Below are positions 55,350 to 64,000 of a stretch of DNA of 64,000 bases, piece after piece (positions within the stretch are counted from its first letter, which is position 1; the number at the start of each line of letters is the position of its first letter). The translations under genes and the position numbers were made by a program. Source of the stretch: Aricia agestis (taxonomy: Eukaryota > Arthropoda > Insecta > Lepidoptera > Lycaenidae); assembly GCF_905147365.1 (NCBI RefSeq), contig NC_056421.1, forward strand, positions 11,984,001 to 12,048,000, written 5' to 3'. Under the pieces are notes generated by a model. It was given only the letters and a program-made list of their open reading frames with translations. It made no database searches and was not told where the DNA came from.

Positions 55350-55907
55350 GTAATGCATTATTTTTATCAATCAAGCGTATCTGTTTAGGATTATTTTACC
55401 TCAAACAGAGCTTTATGGCTATGACATAGAGATTACTTTCCAATCAAAGTAGACAAAATAGAAGTAAAAGAAAAAGGCCGACACAATCGAATTTTTGTAG
55501 AGCTTGGAAGGAAAGTAAGCTAAAAAAGTCCTCGTAACTCCTGTAAGTGCTAAAAAACTTAATCGGAATCAAAGGCCAAAATGTGTTGGATTTTTAAAAA
55601 AATCATATTATTATTGTACTTATATTTAAAAAAGAATTATTCTATATTATTTTAAATTAAAAATGATTTTATTATTTGCATAGATATCTAGGTTCTGAAT
55701 TGTTTATTTTATTAAGATTAACTTTTATCTTTAAGGTTATTTGGTCAACATCACAAACATGAAACATAAGCAAATTTTATAAGTTTATCAAATACTTAAA
55801 TTGAATAATTTATTTTGGTTGATTTATCATCATCATGATCTATGCCACAGAATACATATTAGTTTAACATGTATGCTGACTTCAGCCGGTCAGTTACAAA
55901 TAATCGG

Positions 55908-56668
55908 CCAAGTGCGAGTCGGACTCGCGCACGAAGGGTTCCGTACCAATCGTACCAACGAGAAAAATTAGGACGACATTTGTGTTTTTTTTAATGGGAG
56001 AGTTTTTAATTTTACATTTATATATTAAAACATACTTAAACTAAACAGTAAACATAAAACTAAGGATTGTGTGAAAAATTCAAGTACTGTACCTACCTGT
56101 TGCTATTATTGATATAGGGCAAAGAGGCCAAAAAGTTTATTGTATTGGAGCCCAACTTAAATATAAATTTTATTTTGTTTTTAGTATTTGTTGTTATAGC
56201 GGCAACATATATACACAATCTGTGAAAATTTCAACTCCCTAGCTATTACCGTTCTTGAGTTACAGTTACCTGGTAACATACAGACGGACAGACGGACAGA
56301 CAACGAAGTCTTAGTAACACGTGGGAGAGCCAATCTTCGGCATGAATGGGCCGGCTCGACCGAAGAAATACCACGTCCTCACAGAAAACCGGAGTGAAAC
56401 AGCGCTTGCGCTGTGTTTTGCCGAGTGAGCTTACCGGAGGCCCAATCCCCTACCCTATTCCCTTCCCTACCTTCCCCTATTCCCTTCCCTTTCCTTCTCT
56501 ACCCTCCCCTATTACATCTTAAAAGGCCGGCAACGCACTTGCAGCTCTTCTGATGCTGCGAGTGTCCATGGGCGACGGAAGTTGCTTTCCATCAGGTGAC
56601 CCGTTTGCTCGTTTGCCCCCTTATTTCATAAAAAATAAGTTTTCACCCTTTTGGTTACGGAACCCTCA
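55908..56668 (+). mobile_element. Dispersed element with ggttccgtacc/ggttacggaaccct ends, SINE inside
   Basis: ggccaagtgcgagtcggact, cgcgcacgaagggttccgta at the left; ttggttacggaaccct at the right. It is co-linear with 8087-8526. The SINE at 56320-56636 is inserted right after the gacagacaacgaagtcttag block. Confidence 0.7.
56320..56636 (+). mobile_element. LINE-tailed SINE nested in another element
   Basis: Head gtgggagagccaatcttcgg to ttatttcataaaaaa. It lies within 55908-56668, so it is younger than that element. Confidence 0.9.
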
Positions 56669-57040
56669 AAATAACTTTTACAGCTTGGCAAAATTGAGTC
56701 TGGTGCGATGACAGCTGGAACTGAAAGCTTTTATTTATGGAAAAATCAGTAGTTGGCAAGTGGCAACACTAGTAGGTACATTTTGTAGCAAAAGTGCATT
56801 CAAGCGTAGCACACGGTTACCTATAATAAAAGAAAAGCGCTCTTTTTTGCCAAGCTATTCCTGAGAAATAAAGCTGTATTGAGATTGTGTTTTTAATAAA
56901 ATATCATATTAAAATACCTTGCATTATTTCTTATATAACACAGTCAAATTAACTAGACGCATGGTGATGACGTCATTACGAAGCTTGCATATACATTCCA
57001 GTGGTGCGTCAGGTTAATGTGACCGTGTTGTACTGTATGT

Positions 57041-57212
57041 GTTTTAAATTGTAATTTTCCATCTTTTTAGTAAAAGATGGCCCCGTGCGAGTTTCTTACG
57101 CCGGTTCTTCTCGCCGGGTTAGTTCCCGAACCGGTGGTAGGCACCGTAGTATCAACGTTCGGTAAAGTTTTTGTAAAAAAATCACTCCGAATAAAAATAT
57201 TTTTGATTAGAT
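57041..57212 (+). mobile_element. 3' end of a non-LTR retroelement, copy 2
   Basis: Same sequence as 3893-4075 with few changes (ccgtagtatcaacgttcgg, aataaaaatatttttgatta). The tail is reduced to one ttttgat unit. Confidence 0.65.
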
Positions 57213-57505
57213 AAAAACTATATTTTGACGATTATAAGATCAATAATCATACAAGACAACCTTCAGAAAGTCCTTTTTGCGGACATCGTAATGAATTAAT
57301 GTTCTTTATTAATTCCATTCAAAGCCATAAAACCTAATTCAAAACTGTTTTGTGTAATGTCATTTTTATGACCGCCATCATTGCAATTGTGTCCCAACTC
57401 CCATAGTAATATGGCGTAATTGACTTCAATTGGGCATAATTAAAGACATCTGCAATGTTGGCAATCACAAAATGGCCGTTAAACAGTCGTTTGCATTTTC
57501 CTAAC

Positions 57506-57780
57506 ACCGGCCAAGTGTGAGTCGGGCGCAGGATTCTGAAAAATATAGAAAGACCGGGGCTAGATATAAACAAGCAGCGAAAATATACAGGATGTACCAA
57601 AAGTACCTAAGTGATAATAGGGTGTGTATAAAATAACTGAGATGATATTGTTCGAAGTGTAAAACACATTATAAAATAAGTATGTACATTGTACATTCAT
57701 TGACCATACAAAAATTTAAACAAACTAGCGGTACTACGGAACCCTATATTGCGCGTGGCCCGACGCGCACTTGTCCGGTT
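57506..57780. mobile_element. MITE with accggccaagtg ends
   Basis: Left caccggccaagtgtgagtcg, right gcccgacgcgcacttgtccg, then gttta. A fragment like the 35066 family (tatacaggatgtaccaaaag at 57590) lies inside. Confidence 0.55.
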
Positions 57781-57851
57781 TATTATTTATTAGTACTTAG
57801 TTAGAACTATAACACATCGTAATTCGTAGATAATTCTATTGTGATCTCAAT

Positions 57852-58034
57852 CCTAATGTGGCCCCGTGCGAGTTTCTTACGCCGGTTCTTCTCGGCGGGG
57901 TAGTTCCCGAACCGGTGGTAGGCCTCATGTAGACACGACGTTCTATAAGTGTTAACTTTGTTAACCTACTTAGAAATAAATATTTTTCATTTCATTTCAT
58001 TTTCATTTAATTTCATTTCATTTCATAATATTTG
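57852..58034 (+). mobile_element. 3' end of a related non-LTR retroelement with atttc tail
   Basis: gccccgtgcgagtttcttac and gtagttcccgaaccggtggt as in 3893-4075. The segment beyond differs and the tail is a run of atttc units (57985-58025). Confidence 0.65.
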
Positions 58035-58158
58035 ATATATTATGAATATCGGGTAGTCCGTTTTACAGTAGGACAGACAGACTACGAGTATACTGTACTC
58101 GGCGAAACATGGCGGTAACGGTCACTGCCTCCCTGTCAAAAACTTGTCATTTTCTATA

Positions 58159-58417
58159 CAGGGTGTAACAAAAACAAGTGATAATACTTTAGGGTGTGTA
58201 CGTGTTCCTTGTAGAGAGTTCACTGTGAAAGTGGCAGCGCTGAAAGACCAATTTTTTTTTTCACTTTTGTATGGGGAAACTCGTGACGCTCAGGCCCTTG
58301 CCCATACAAAAGTGAAAAAAAAATTTCGTCTTTCAGCGCTGCTACTTTCACAGTGAACTCTCTATAAGGAACACGTACACACCCTAAAGTATTATCACTT
58401 ATTTTTGTTACACCTTG
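58159..58417. mobile_element. Palindromic MITE flanked by tata, copy 2
   Basis: 259 bases, same length as 35066-35324 and nearly identical. tata lies outside both ends (58155-58158, 58418-58421). It interrupts a segment (ggcggtaacggtcactgcct) that also appears at 40162. Confidence 0.85.
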
Positions 58418-58421
58418 TATA

Positions 58422-59160
58422 AACCGCGACTGACAATGAAGTGACAGTTGTTGTCAATCGCGGCTTTGTATAGAACCATAAAATTAATATACCTAGGTAT
58501 ATTAACTTTATGTATAGAACATAACATTATTTTTAAATAATGCTTAAGGAAGTAAGAATTTTAATATGATTTTCCGGGAATAAAATGTTATTTAGTGTCT
58601 ATCTTTTCTAGTCTTATAACATAATATTATTTTGAGCACGGACAGCTAGTGCAAACGCTTATGATCTCTATTTCTTTGTAGATACTATAACGCATTTAAT
58701 ATTTTATCAACTAGAAATAACATATTGCTATACAGTTTATGATATGTGTTTTAAACGAGATTTATTTAAGAAATATGAATTTTTATAATACAATTTTTTT
58801 GAACACAATAATTACTTATTCGTACAGTTACTGCTCAAACACATTTAAATATGACTACTTTAATCGGGATCTTGGCAAAAATCTCCATTACATTAAAGAT
58901 GATTAATGAATTAAATGACAAGACACATTCGTTAGTAAATGATTCGTATTTAGGAGGACTATTCTGCGTTGTTTTGTAGTCGTATGGGTGTCTTGTCCTA
59001 AATATTGTTTATTAAAGCATCAACCCGCGGTTCCAATTGAGCGCATTAAAGAGTTTAGGCTTTAATCGCACTAGGCGTCACAAAAACTGTTTTATAATAC
59101 GTAATGGAAGTGCACAGTTTTTGTTTATTTACTACGAATATATTCTGATCTAGGTTTTAG
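58422..59160. other. Unassigned DNA
   Basis: 58424-58464 is a small hairpin (ccgcgactgacaa/ttgtcaatcgcgg). The remainder is AT-rich and unremarkable. Confidence 0.3.
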
Positions 59161-59168
59161 CCAATATC

Positions 59169-59385
59169 CTACGAATAATAAAAACTAAGGAAAAGTAACT
59201 CCGTCAAAAACATGCTCCACAATACTTGTCGAAAATGTGTACCTTAGGTACACATTTCAATACATTTGCAATATTTAGGTGACCTTGAGCGGTATAAAGG
59301 CTGACGTTACATGACAGATCAAAAGGAACCAAATTATATGGTAATAGTATGGGAGTTACGTTTCCTTAGTTTTTATTATTCGTAG
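59169..59385. mobile_element. ctacgaataat MITE with perfect 8-bp duplication
   Basis: ctacgaataataaaaactaa, ggaaaagtaactcc at the left and its complement at the right. ccaatatc flanks both sides (59161-59168, 59386-59393). Length 217 bases. Confidence 0.9.
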
Positions 59386-59607
59386 CCAATATCTTAAAAA
59401 TATAAGATGTGTCTAGTATTTTTATGATAAGATATTCAGAAATTCAGAGACACGTTAATTTAATGATTGAAATCCAATTTAACGAAAAGGTTGACAGAAT
59501 ATGGGATTTATATTTAGGTTTTATAGGTTTCGATAAACCTTCATTAAAAGTAATTTAAATAATAAATCAATTTGATGACAGATAATGAATTATGTCAAAA
59601 TCTTCAT

Positions 59608-59923
59608 CTTATATATAAAATTCTCGTGTCACAATGTTAGGCCGCGTACTCCTCCGAAACGGCTTTACTGATTTTAACCAAATTTTATATGCATATTCAG
59701 TGGGTCTGAGAATCGGCTACTGGGTACTTATTATATTGATAAGTGCATTTGTTGAATAAATAATAGTAAATTATTACAACTCGAGACTGACGGCGACAAT
59801 TGTTTGTGCGACGGGATAGCGATGGACGTTGCTATGGTGACATACTTATTTAGTCACTTCAATAAAATAATACGGGCGAAATACTTTATATGGCAAAGAA
59901 ACGTTTGCCGGGACAGCTAGTTT
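59608..59923 (+). mobile_element. Helitron-like element (family E)
   Basis: atataaaattctcgtgtcac, cgtactcctccgaaacggct, gtgggtctgagaatcggcta, and end gtttgccgggacagctag, then t. Both ends present; the middle differs from 40229-40431. Confidence 0.65.
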
Positions 59924-60945
59924 AATTATAATAGTTAACAAATTAATATTTGTCACTGAGTGCTACAGTTAGTGCAGCAGCCAAAGATTGACAAAAATAG
60001 TGGCTTTGAGAATATTAAAGAATTTCGAGTAATTTTCTCTCTCTGTGTACCAGACCCTTATGCTCATAGTTTTGAGTCACGCAGTCACTCCATTCGTTTG
60101 TTCTTTGATCTCTAGTCTCATGTTTAATAGCAATAGCGCGCTGTAATTGTACCATAGACTACATAGATGAGCGCGGGAACTACTAACCATAAATTAATTA
60201 ATTGTCTCCTAATTATGTAACAATTAATTGATTGGTGAACAAAAACTATAAAAACACTAGCTGCCTCACTCATAATGAAAGACGCTGTTCTGATAATAAT
60301 GTCAAAAAGGATTATCGAACGATAAGCAAAGTTTTCTAGGTTCAAAAACATCGTCTATAAAAAAAGTTCTCAAACATACATCTTAAAGGAACTACCTATT
60401 TTATTGTATTTACATAAACAATATACTCACTCAAGTAGATATTAAAACTAATAAGATATGACGGACCCTCCGTTTGGTAATTTGTCTAATTTAGAAAATA
60501 AAATCCAACGGGGGACGCTTAAGTGGTACTCATGTTCACTTTTACGTCCTTGGAGTTTATGGAACAAAGTGATTTGGACATTTTGAAAACATTATTGACT
60601 TCCGTGGACCATTTTATTTGACGATGGCTAAGGCTTCTTCTATATTAACAAGCTTCGTTCCTTCTTCCTATGAAGGTTCCTATGAAACTACAAGTAATAT
60701 TCTTATGATATTATAAACCTAAAAAGGGAAATGAAAGTCATTACATTAGTTACTCTATTTTGTTCGTAGGATTTGGTCAAACTAGTGTGTATTTTTGTTT
60801 CATTTTAGCGCCAAAAGTCAAAATTCCTAAGCCCAATTTGGAGATTTGTTGTTATGATGCTAGTCTTAATTAATTAAAATTAGCGTAATAGTTTTTAAAT
60901 ATAAGTATAAAGAAAACACGTCTATGGAGAGGCTACGTAATACGA
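59924..60945. other. Unassigned AT-rich DNA
   Basis: No gene or strong repeat is seen. Confidence 0.3.
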
Positions 60946-61298
60946 ACTCCCACACCAGTTTTGGTCATAGTGACCGGTTTCATTGAAAATAGGCCAGTTA
61001 CGCAGGAGTAATTATACTGCCCAAGTGTGTGCGCAGTACACAAGAGCACTCTCTAGTCCTTTTACTCTCTTAACCCAGTTGGACGTACGACCGACACGAC
61101 TGGCGAGAGATCAGATGCAGGACCGACATTTTACATGTCCATCCGACGCACGAATAGTCTTACTTGTCATACAATCAGGTGATCAACCTAACCAATGGAA
61201 CCAATTGGAAATAACATGTTCCCAACGCGCAACGTGGGAATCAAACCCACAACCTCCGAGTCAAGTGCCACGCTCTGAACCACTGGACCACGAAGGCG
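60946..61298 (-). mobile_element. tRNA-derived SINE (family B), nearly full length
   Basis: Head in reverse gccttcgtggtccagtggtt, B box gtgggtttgattcccacg. The 3' end matches ggtcactatgaccaaaactg. The longest family B copy. The 110-codon frame across it is a repeat shadow. Confidence 0.82.
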
Positions 61299-61667
61299 TT
61301 ATCCTCAATACGTAGAGGTCTACGGAAATCGTAGAATGTCTACGACTAATATGGTAAATTTAAATATTCATAATACATATACCTCTCCTTACTTTTCTAT
61401 CATACAGTATTTCATTTGGAAAGTGGGATCAAATGGCCCCACCCTTAAGCGGTGTTCATACCTTCGTATTTGCATAATTAATTGTTTAATCCACTCCACA
61501 GTACGATTTACTTATGTAAATAAGTCGTTGTCGGATCAAACGAGATACTTTTGACTGCGACGAAGTTTTATGGAAGGATAATGTTTTGGCTGTCTGTATG
61601 TTTCAATACTTTCAAATCTTTCAATGTATGTTTTCTCGTAACAGCTAAAAAACTGATCCAATAAGCA

Positions 61668-61856
61668 TAATAGTCTATACATATAATAAAATCGTAAGAA
61701 ACTCAATTCTGTACATTGAATATTTTTGAAAAATAATACTTAGTACGTGATCTACAATCGATATAGAAGCCAAAAATATAGTTTTTAGAATTTTTGTCTG
61801 TTTATCTGATTGTCTTTTTTGTCTGTTTGTCTGTATGTATGTCCGGGATAAACTCA
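61668..61856 (+). mobile_element. Helitron-like element (family F), partial
   Basis: tagtctatacatataataaa, actcaattctgtacattgaa, tttgtctgtatgtatgtccg. Reverse complement of 49060-49235. Confidence 0.55.
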
Positions 61857-62147
61857 GATCAGATCAGCTGCCCCCCCCCCCCTCCTAAAATTTTTTCCTA
61901 AAAACAAAACGATGTCGCGGAGACATATTTCTCCTTTTTTAAGAACAAAGTTAAAAATTACACTAAACATACGATTTTCGAGTGTCATTTGATTTGGGGG
62001 GGAGGCGTCACCCCGGTGATATCTGTCATCAGGATAGTTAGAGAGACAGACACATGGATAGACATTCTCAGACTCTGAGTACAGAACTCTACAAAGTTAT
62101 TTATACCTTTTGAGTGAGGAAGAGTTAAACGTGGGGAGGAGTTAAAC

Positions 62148-62452
62148 GTGGGAGAGCCATGCTTCGGCACGAATGGGCCGGCTCGACCGGAGAATTACCA
62201 CGTTCTCACAGAAAACCGGCGTGAAACAGCGCTTGCGCTGTGTTTCGCCGAGTGAGTGACTTTAACGGAGGCCCGATCCCCTCCCCTATTCCCTTCCCTT
62301 CCCATCCCCACCCTCCCCTATTACCCTATTCCCTCTTAATAGGCTGGCAACGCAGCTGCAGCTCTTCTGATGCTGCGAGTGTCCATGGGCGACGGAAGTT
62401 GCTTTCCATCAGGTGACCCGTTTGCTCGTTTGCCCCCTTATTTCATAAAAAA
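62148..62452 (+). mobile_element. LINE-tailed SINE, full length
   Basis: Head gtgggagagccatgcttcgg to ccttatttcataaaaaa. The upstream 20 bases hold a duplicated gttaaacgtgggga, giving a false second start. Central part short. Confidence 0.92.
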
Positions 62453-62661
62453 GAGGATCTCTAATAACGTGCCAACGGTGGCTAGTCTGCGCAGACCCTC
62501 ATGTAAATAGACCTACAAGCCGCGTATATTTATTTCTATTGCGGATTTCGCTTAATTGTGTTAACATCAGTCAGCTGACACGGTACTGCAGAGTAACGTT
62601 CTCTTATGTAATTCGTTTATATCGATACAGTTGTAAGCGCCAGTATTACTGTATCACACAC

Positions 62662-62711
62662 TCTGGAACGAACTGTCGCCAGAAGTATTTCCAGACCAAT
62701 ACGACTAGCCC
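62662..62711 (+). pseudogene. LINE ORF2 fragment
   Basis: Codons read WNELSPEVFPDQYD, the same C-terminal region as in 25782-26128 but with an intact D-Q-Y-D. Both ends are cut. A MITE starts at 62712. Confidence 0.55.
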
Positions 62712-62890
62712 TAGCATGGCCACCAGTAGAAATGCGAAAGTATAGACAAACTGTGGAGATAAACTTAAGGTGGCGTTCCGATCTTTTTTTGTTCCGAAAA
62801 ATTCAATTAAAATGCCACTTTATGACAGACTCTAGTCCTAAAAATTCAAATAATATATCCTACTCTATGTCATACTGTAGTCTGTCTTAT
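62712..62890. mobile_element. One-armed relative of the MITE at 26877-27267
   Basis: tagcatggccaccagtagaa, atgcgaaagtatagacaaac, aattcaattaaaatgccact and tttatgacagact correspond to the left arm and centre. The right arm is missing. Confidence 0.65.
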
Positions 62891-63725
62891 GGTGCCTTCT
62901 CACGGCGCGTATTATCGCAAGCCGCGCCGCGCCCGCTCGAGCCACGCGCCGTGTGAAGGGGTGGCTCGGGCTGGCTCGAGCAGGCGCGTTTAAGAGGACA
63001 CACCAGGGGCTAAAGAAATGAAAAAAAAGTACGTGTAATAACTATAGCTGTCTCCCTTACCTCAAGCCTATACCGCAGAACGCGATAGAGACAACTGCAG
63101 AAAATCAACGATTCGTTGTCCCCCGATTCCTTCTCCAAAACTTAACCGATTTAAGTACTTTTTTCATTAAAGATTAAAGAAAGGCTTGATCTGTGTTCCT
63201 ATGTTTTATTATTTTTTTTGCAAAATCTAGCCTGTGTTATGTTTGAACACAGCGGAAAATCTGGCCATTTTTTTGGGTTTTTGAACGTTCATATCTTATT
63301 TAATAATTAAATTATGAAAAAAAAGAAAACATAGGGACATTGTATTAGTTAATGGCCGTAGACATTCAGGAAAAAAATTATAACTCTACTAGCATTATCC
63401 AGGGAGGAAACAGGGGACAACGTTTGTATGGAAAAAAGGGCGGTGTGGACTCCTCTTAATATCACGCGCTAGCTCGAGCCACGCGCCCTAAGGAAGTGTG
63501 TGGTGGTGGCGTGGTTGCGTTCTCACGGCGCGTGCTACCACGAGCCGCGCCGCGCCTGCTCGAGCCACGCGCCGTGTGAAGGGGTGGCGCGGCGTGGCTC
63601 GTGCAGGCGCGTCCCGATCCGATTAAAGTCGGTAACTTCAAAGGCGCGGCTTGAGCAAACAGGCGAGCACAAGGCACCCTTTCTTACGGCGCGTTCTATC
63701 ACAAGCCGCGCCACGCTGACAAACA
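62890..63725. repeat. GC-rich inverted/duplicated block split by a TTAA-flanked element
   Basis: Units ttctcacggcgcgt...agccgcgccgcgc occur at 62893, 63517 and (worn) 63680. The complement gagccacgcgccgtgtgaag is at 62939 and 63563. Several short frames on both strands follow the repeat and are rejected. Confidence 0.6.
62994..63455. mobile_element. 462-bp element flanked by ttaa
   Basis: Ends gaggacacacc and ggtgtggactcctc are short inverted repeats. ttaa lies at 62990-62993 and 63456-63459. The interior has no frame. A ttaa target is shared with piggyBac-type elements, but the termini do not start with the usual ccc. Confidence 0.65.
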
Positions 63726-64000
63726 TTCAAGTAAAATTAAACTTTAATAACACAATAATAGATATCATTTTGTTCTAATTCACTTCGTTAAATAAGTAAA
63801 TTTTAATGAAATGCAACTTTATTCATAAGGCAACTAGGTTGCATTTCAATCTATGCCGCTAATTTTATTAAATTAAGTGTAATTCATTTATTTGATAACA
63901 GATGCCGCTGCTTGGCGGCTACATTGCGCTAGCTAGCACGAAGATTTTTATTATAGGTGATTAACTAATATGAAATTATTTTCACTTACACTCATTCTTG
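63726..64000. other. Unassigned DNA at window end
   Basis: A small hairpin, tgaaatgcaac/gttgcatttca, brackets 63807-63849. No gene is seen. Confidence 0.3.

Noticed and set aside
55350..55800. A second exon for the promoter candidate at 55197
   Set aside because: An acceptor-like atctttaag near 55730 was considered, but the frame after it stops within 16 codons and shows nothing protein-like.
60983..61315. 110-codon plus-strand frame as a gene
   Set aside because: It lies wholly within a family B SINE copy.
63462..63778. Overlapping GC-rich frames on both strands as genes
   Set aside because: They follow the inverted cggcgcgt repeats. Long frames on both strands are expected from GC-rich repeat DNA lacking stop codons.

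Overview
The window looks like a piece of a butterfly or moth (Lepidoptera) nuclear genome with no intact protein-coding gene. The reasons are AT-rich DNA, no reading frame longer than about 116 codons, no rRNA or functional tRNA, and very many short, non-autonomous transposable elements of types typical of Lepidoptera. These include a SINE with a run of accctcccctattccc-like sequence, Helitron-like elements starting tccatactaatattataaa and ending ctag, and tRNA-derived SINEs with att tails. The species cannot be fixed from sequence alone. The Lepidoptera call is pattern recognition, not a database result.

Layout. 1-1.7 kb: AT-rich DNA that could hold the start of a minus-strand gene (UTR exon, intron, next exon leaving the window). 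1.9-14.8 kb: dense SINE, MITE and Helitron fragments. 15-21 kb: sparser repeats, including a 650-bp long-TIR element and a hAT-like MITE with an 8-bp target duplication. 21.5-22.8 kb: a 41-bp minisatellite with a MITE and a 47-bp-arm hairpin. 23.7-28.9 kb: Helitron pair, LINE 3' ends and nested MITEs. 29.1-31.9 kb: the longest repeat-poor stretch. 31.9-32.6 kb: a tandem array with a period of about 282 bp. 33-47.8 kb: nested MITEs and SINEs. 48-55 kb: Helitron-like elements, hairpin clusters and mostly single-copy DNA. 55.2-55.35 kb: the best gene signal in the window, an Inr plus DPE core promoter, an untranslated leader and a short start exon ending at a GT donor. 55.9-64 kb: more nested repeats, ending in a GC-rich inverted-repeat block split by a TTAA-flanked element.

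How the parts relate. The most abundant element (about 15 copies) is a SINE whose 3' half is the same sequence as the ORF2 C-terminus and 3' end of a non-LTR retrotransposon. Broken pieces of that LINE are also present, so the SINE probably borrows the LINE machinery. Several insertions can be ordered in time because one element sits inside another, and in two cases a target duplication or an empty site is visible in the same window. No previously undescribed functional system is demonstrated. The most novel-looking items are the MITE family with 8-bp target duplications and a 29-bp relic, the hairpin clusters, and the palindromes that look like template-switch events inside SINE copies.
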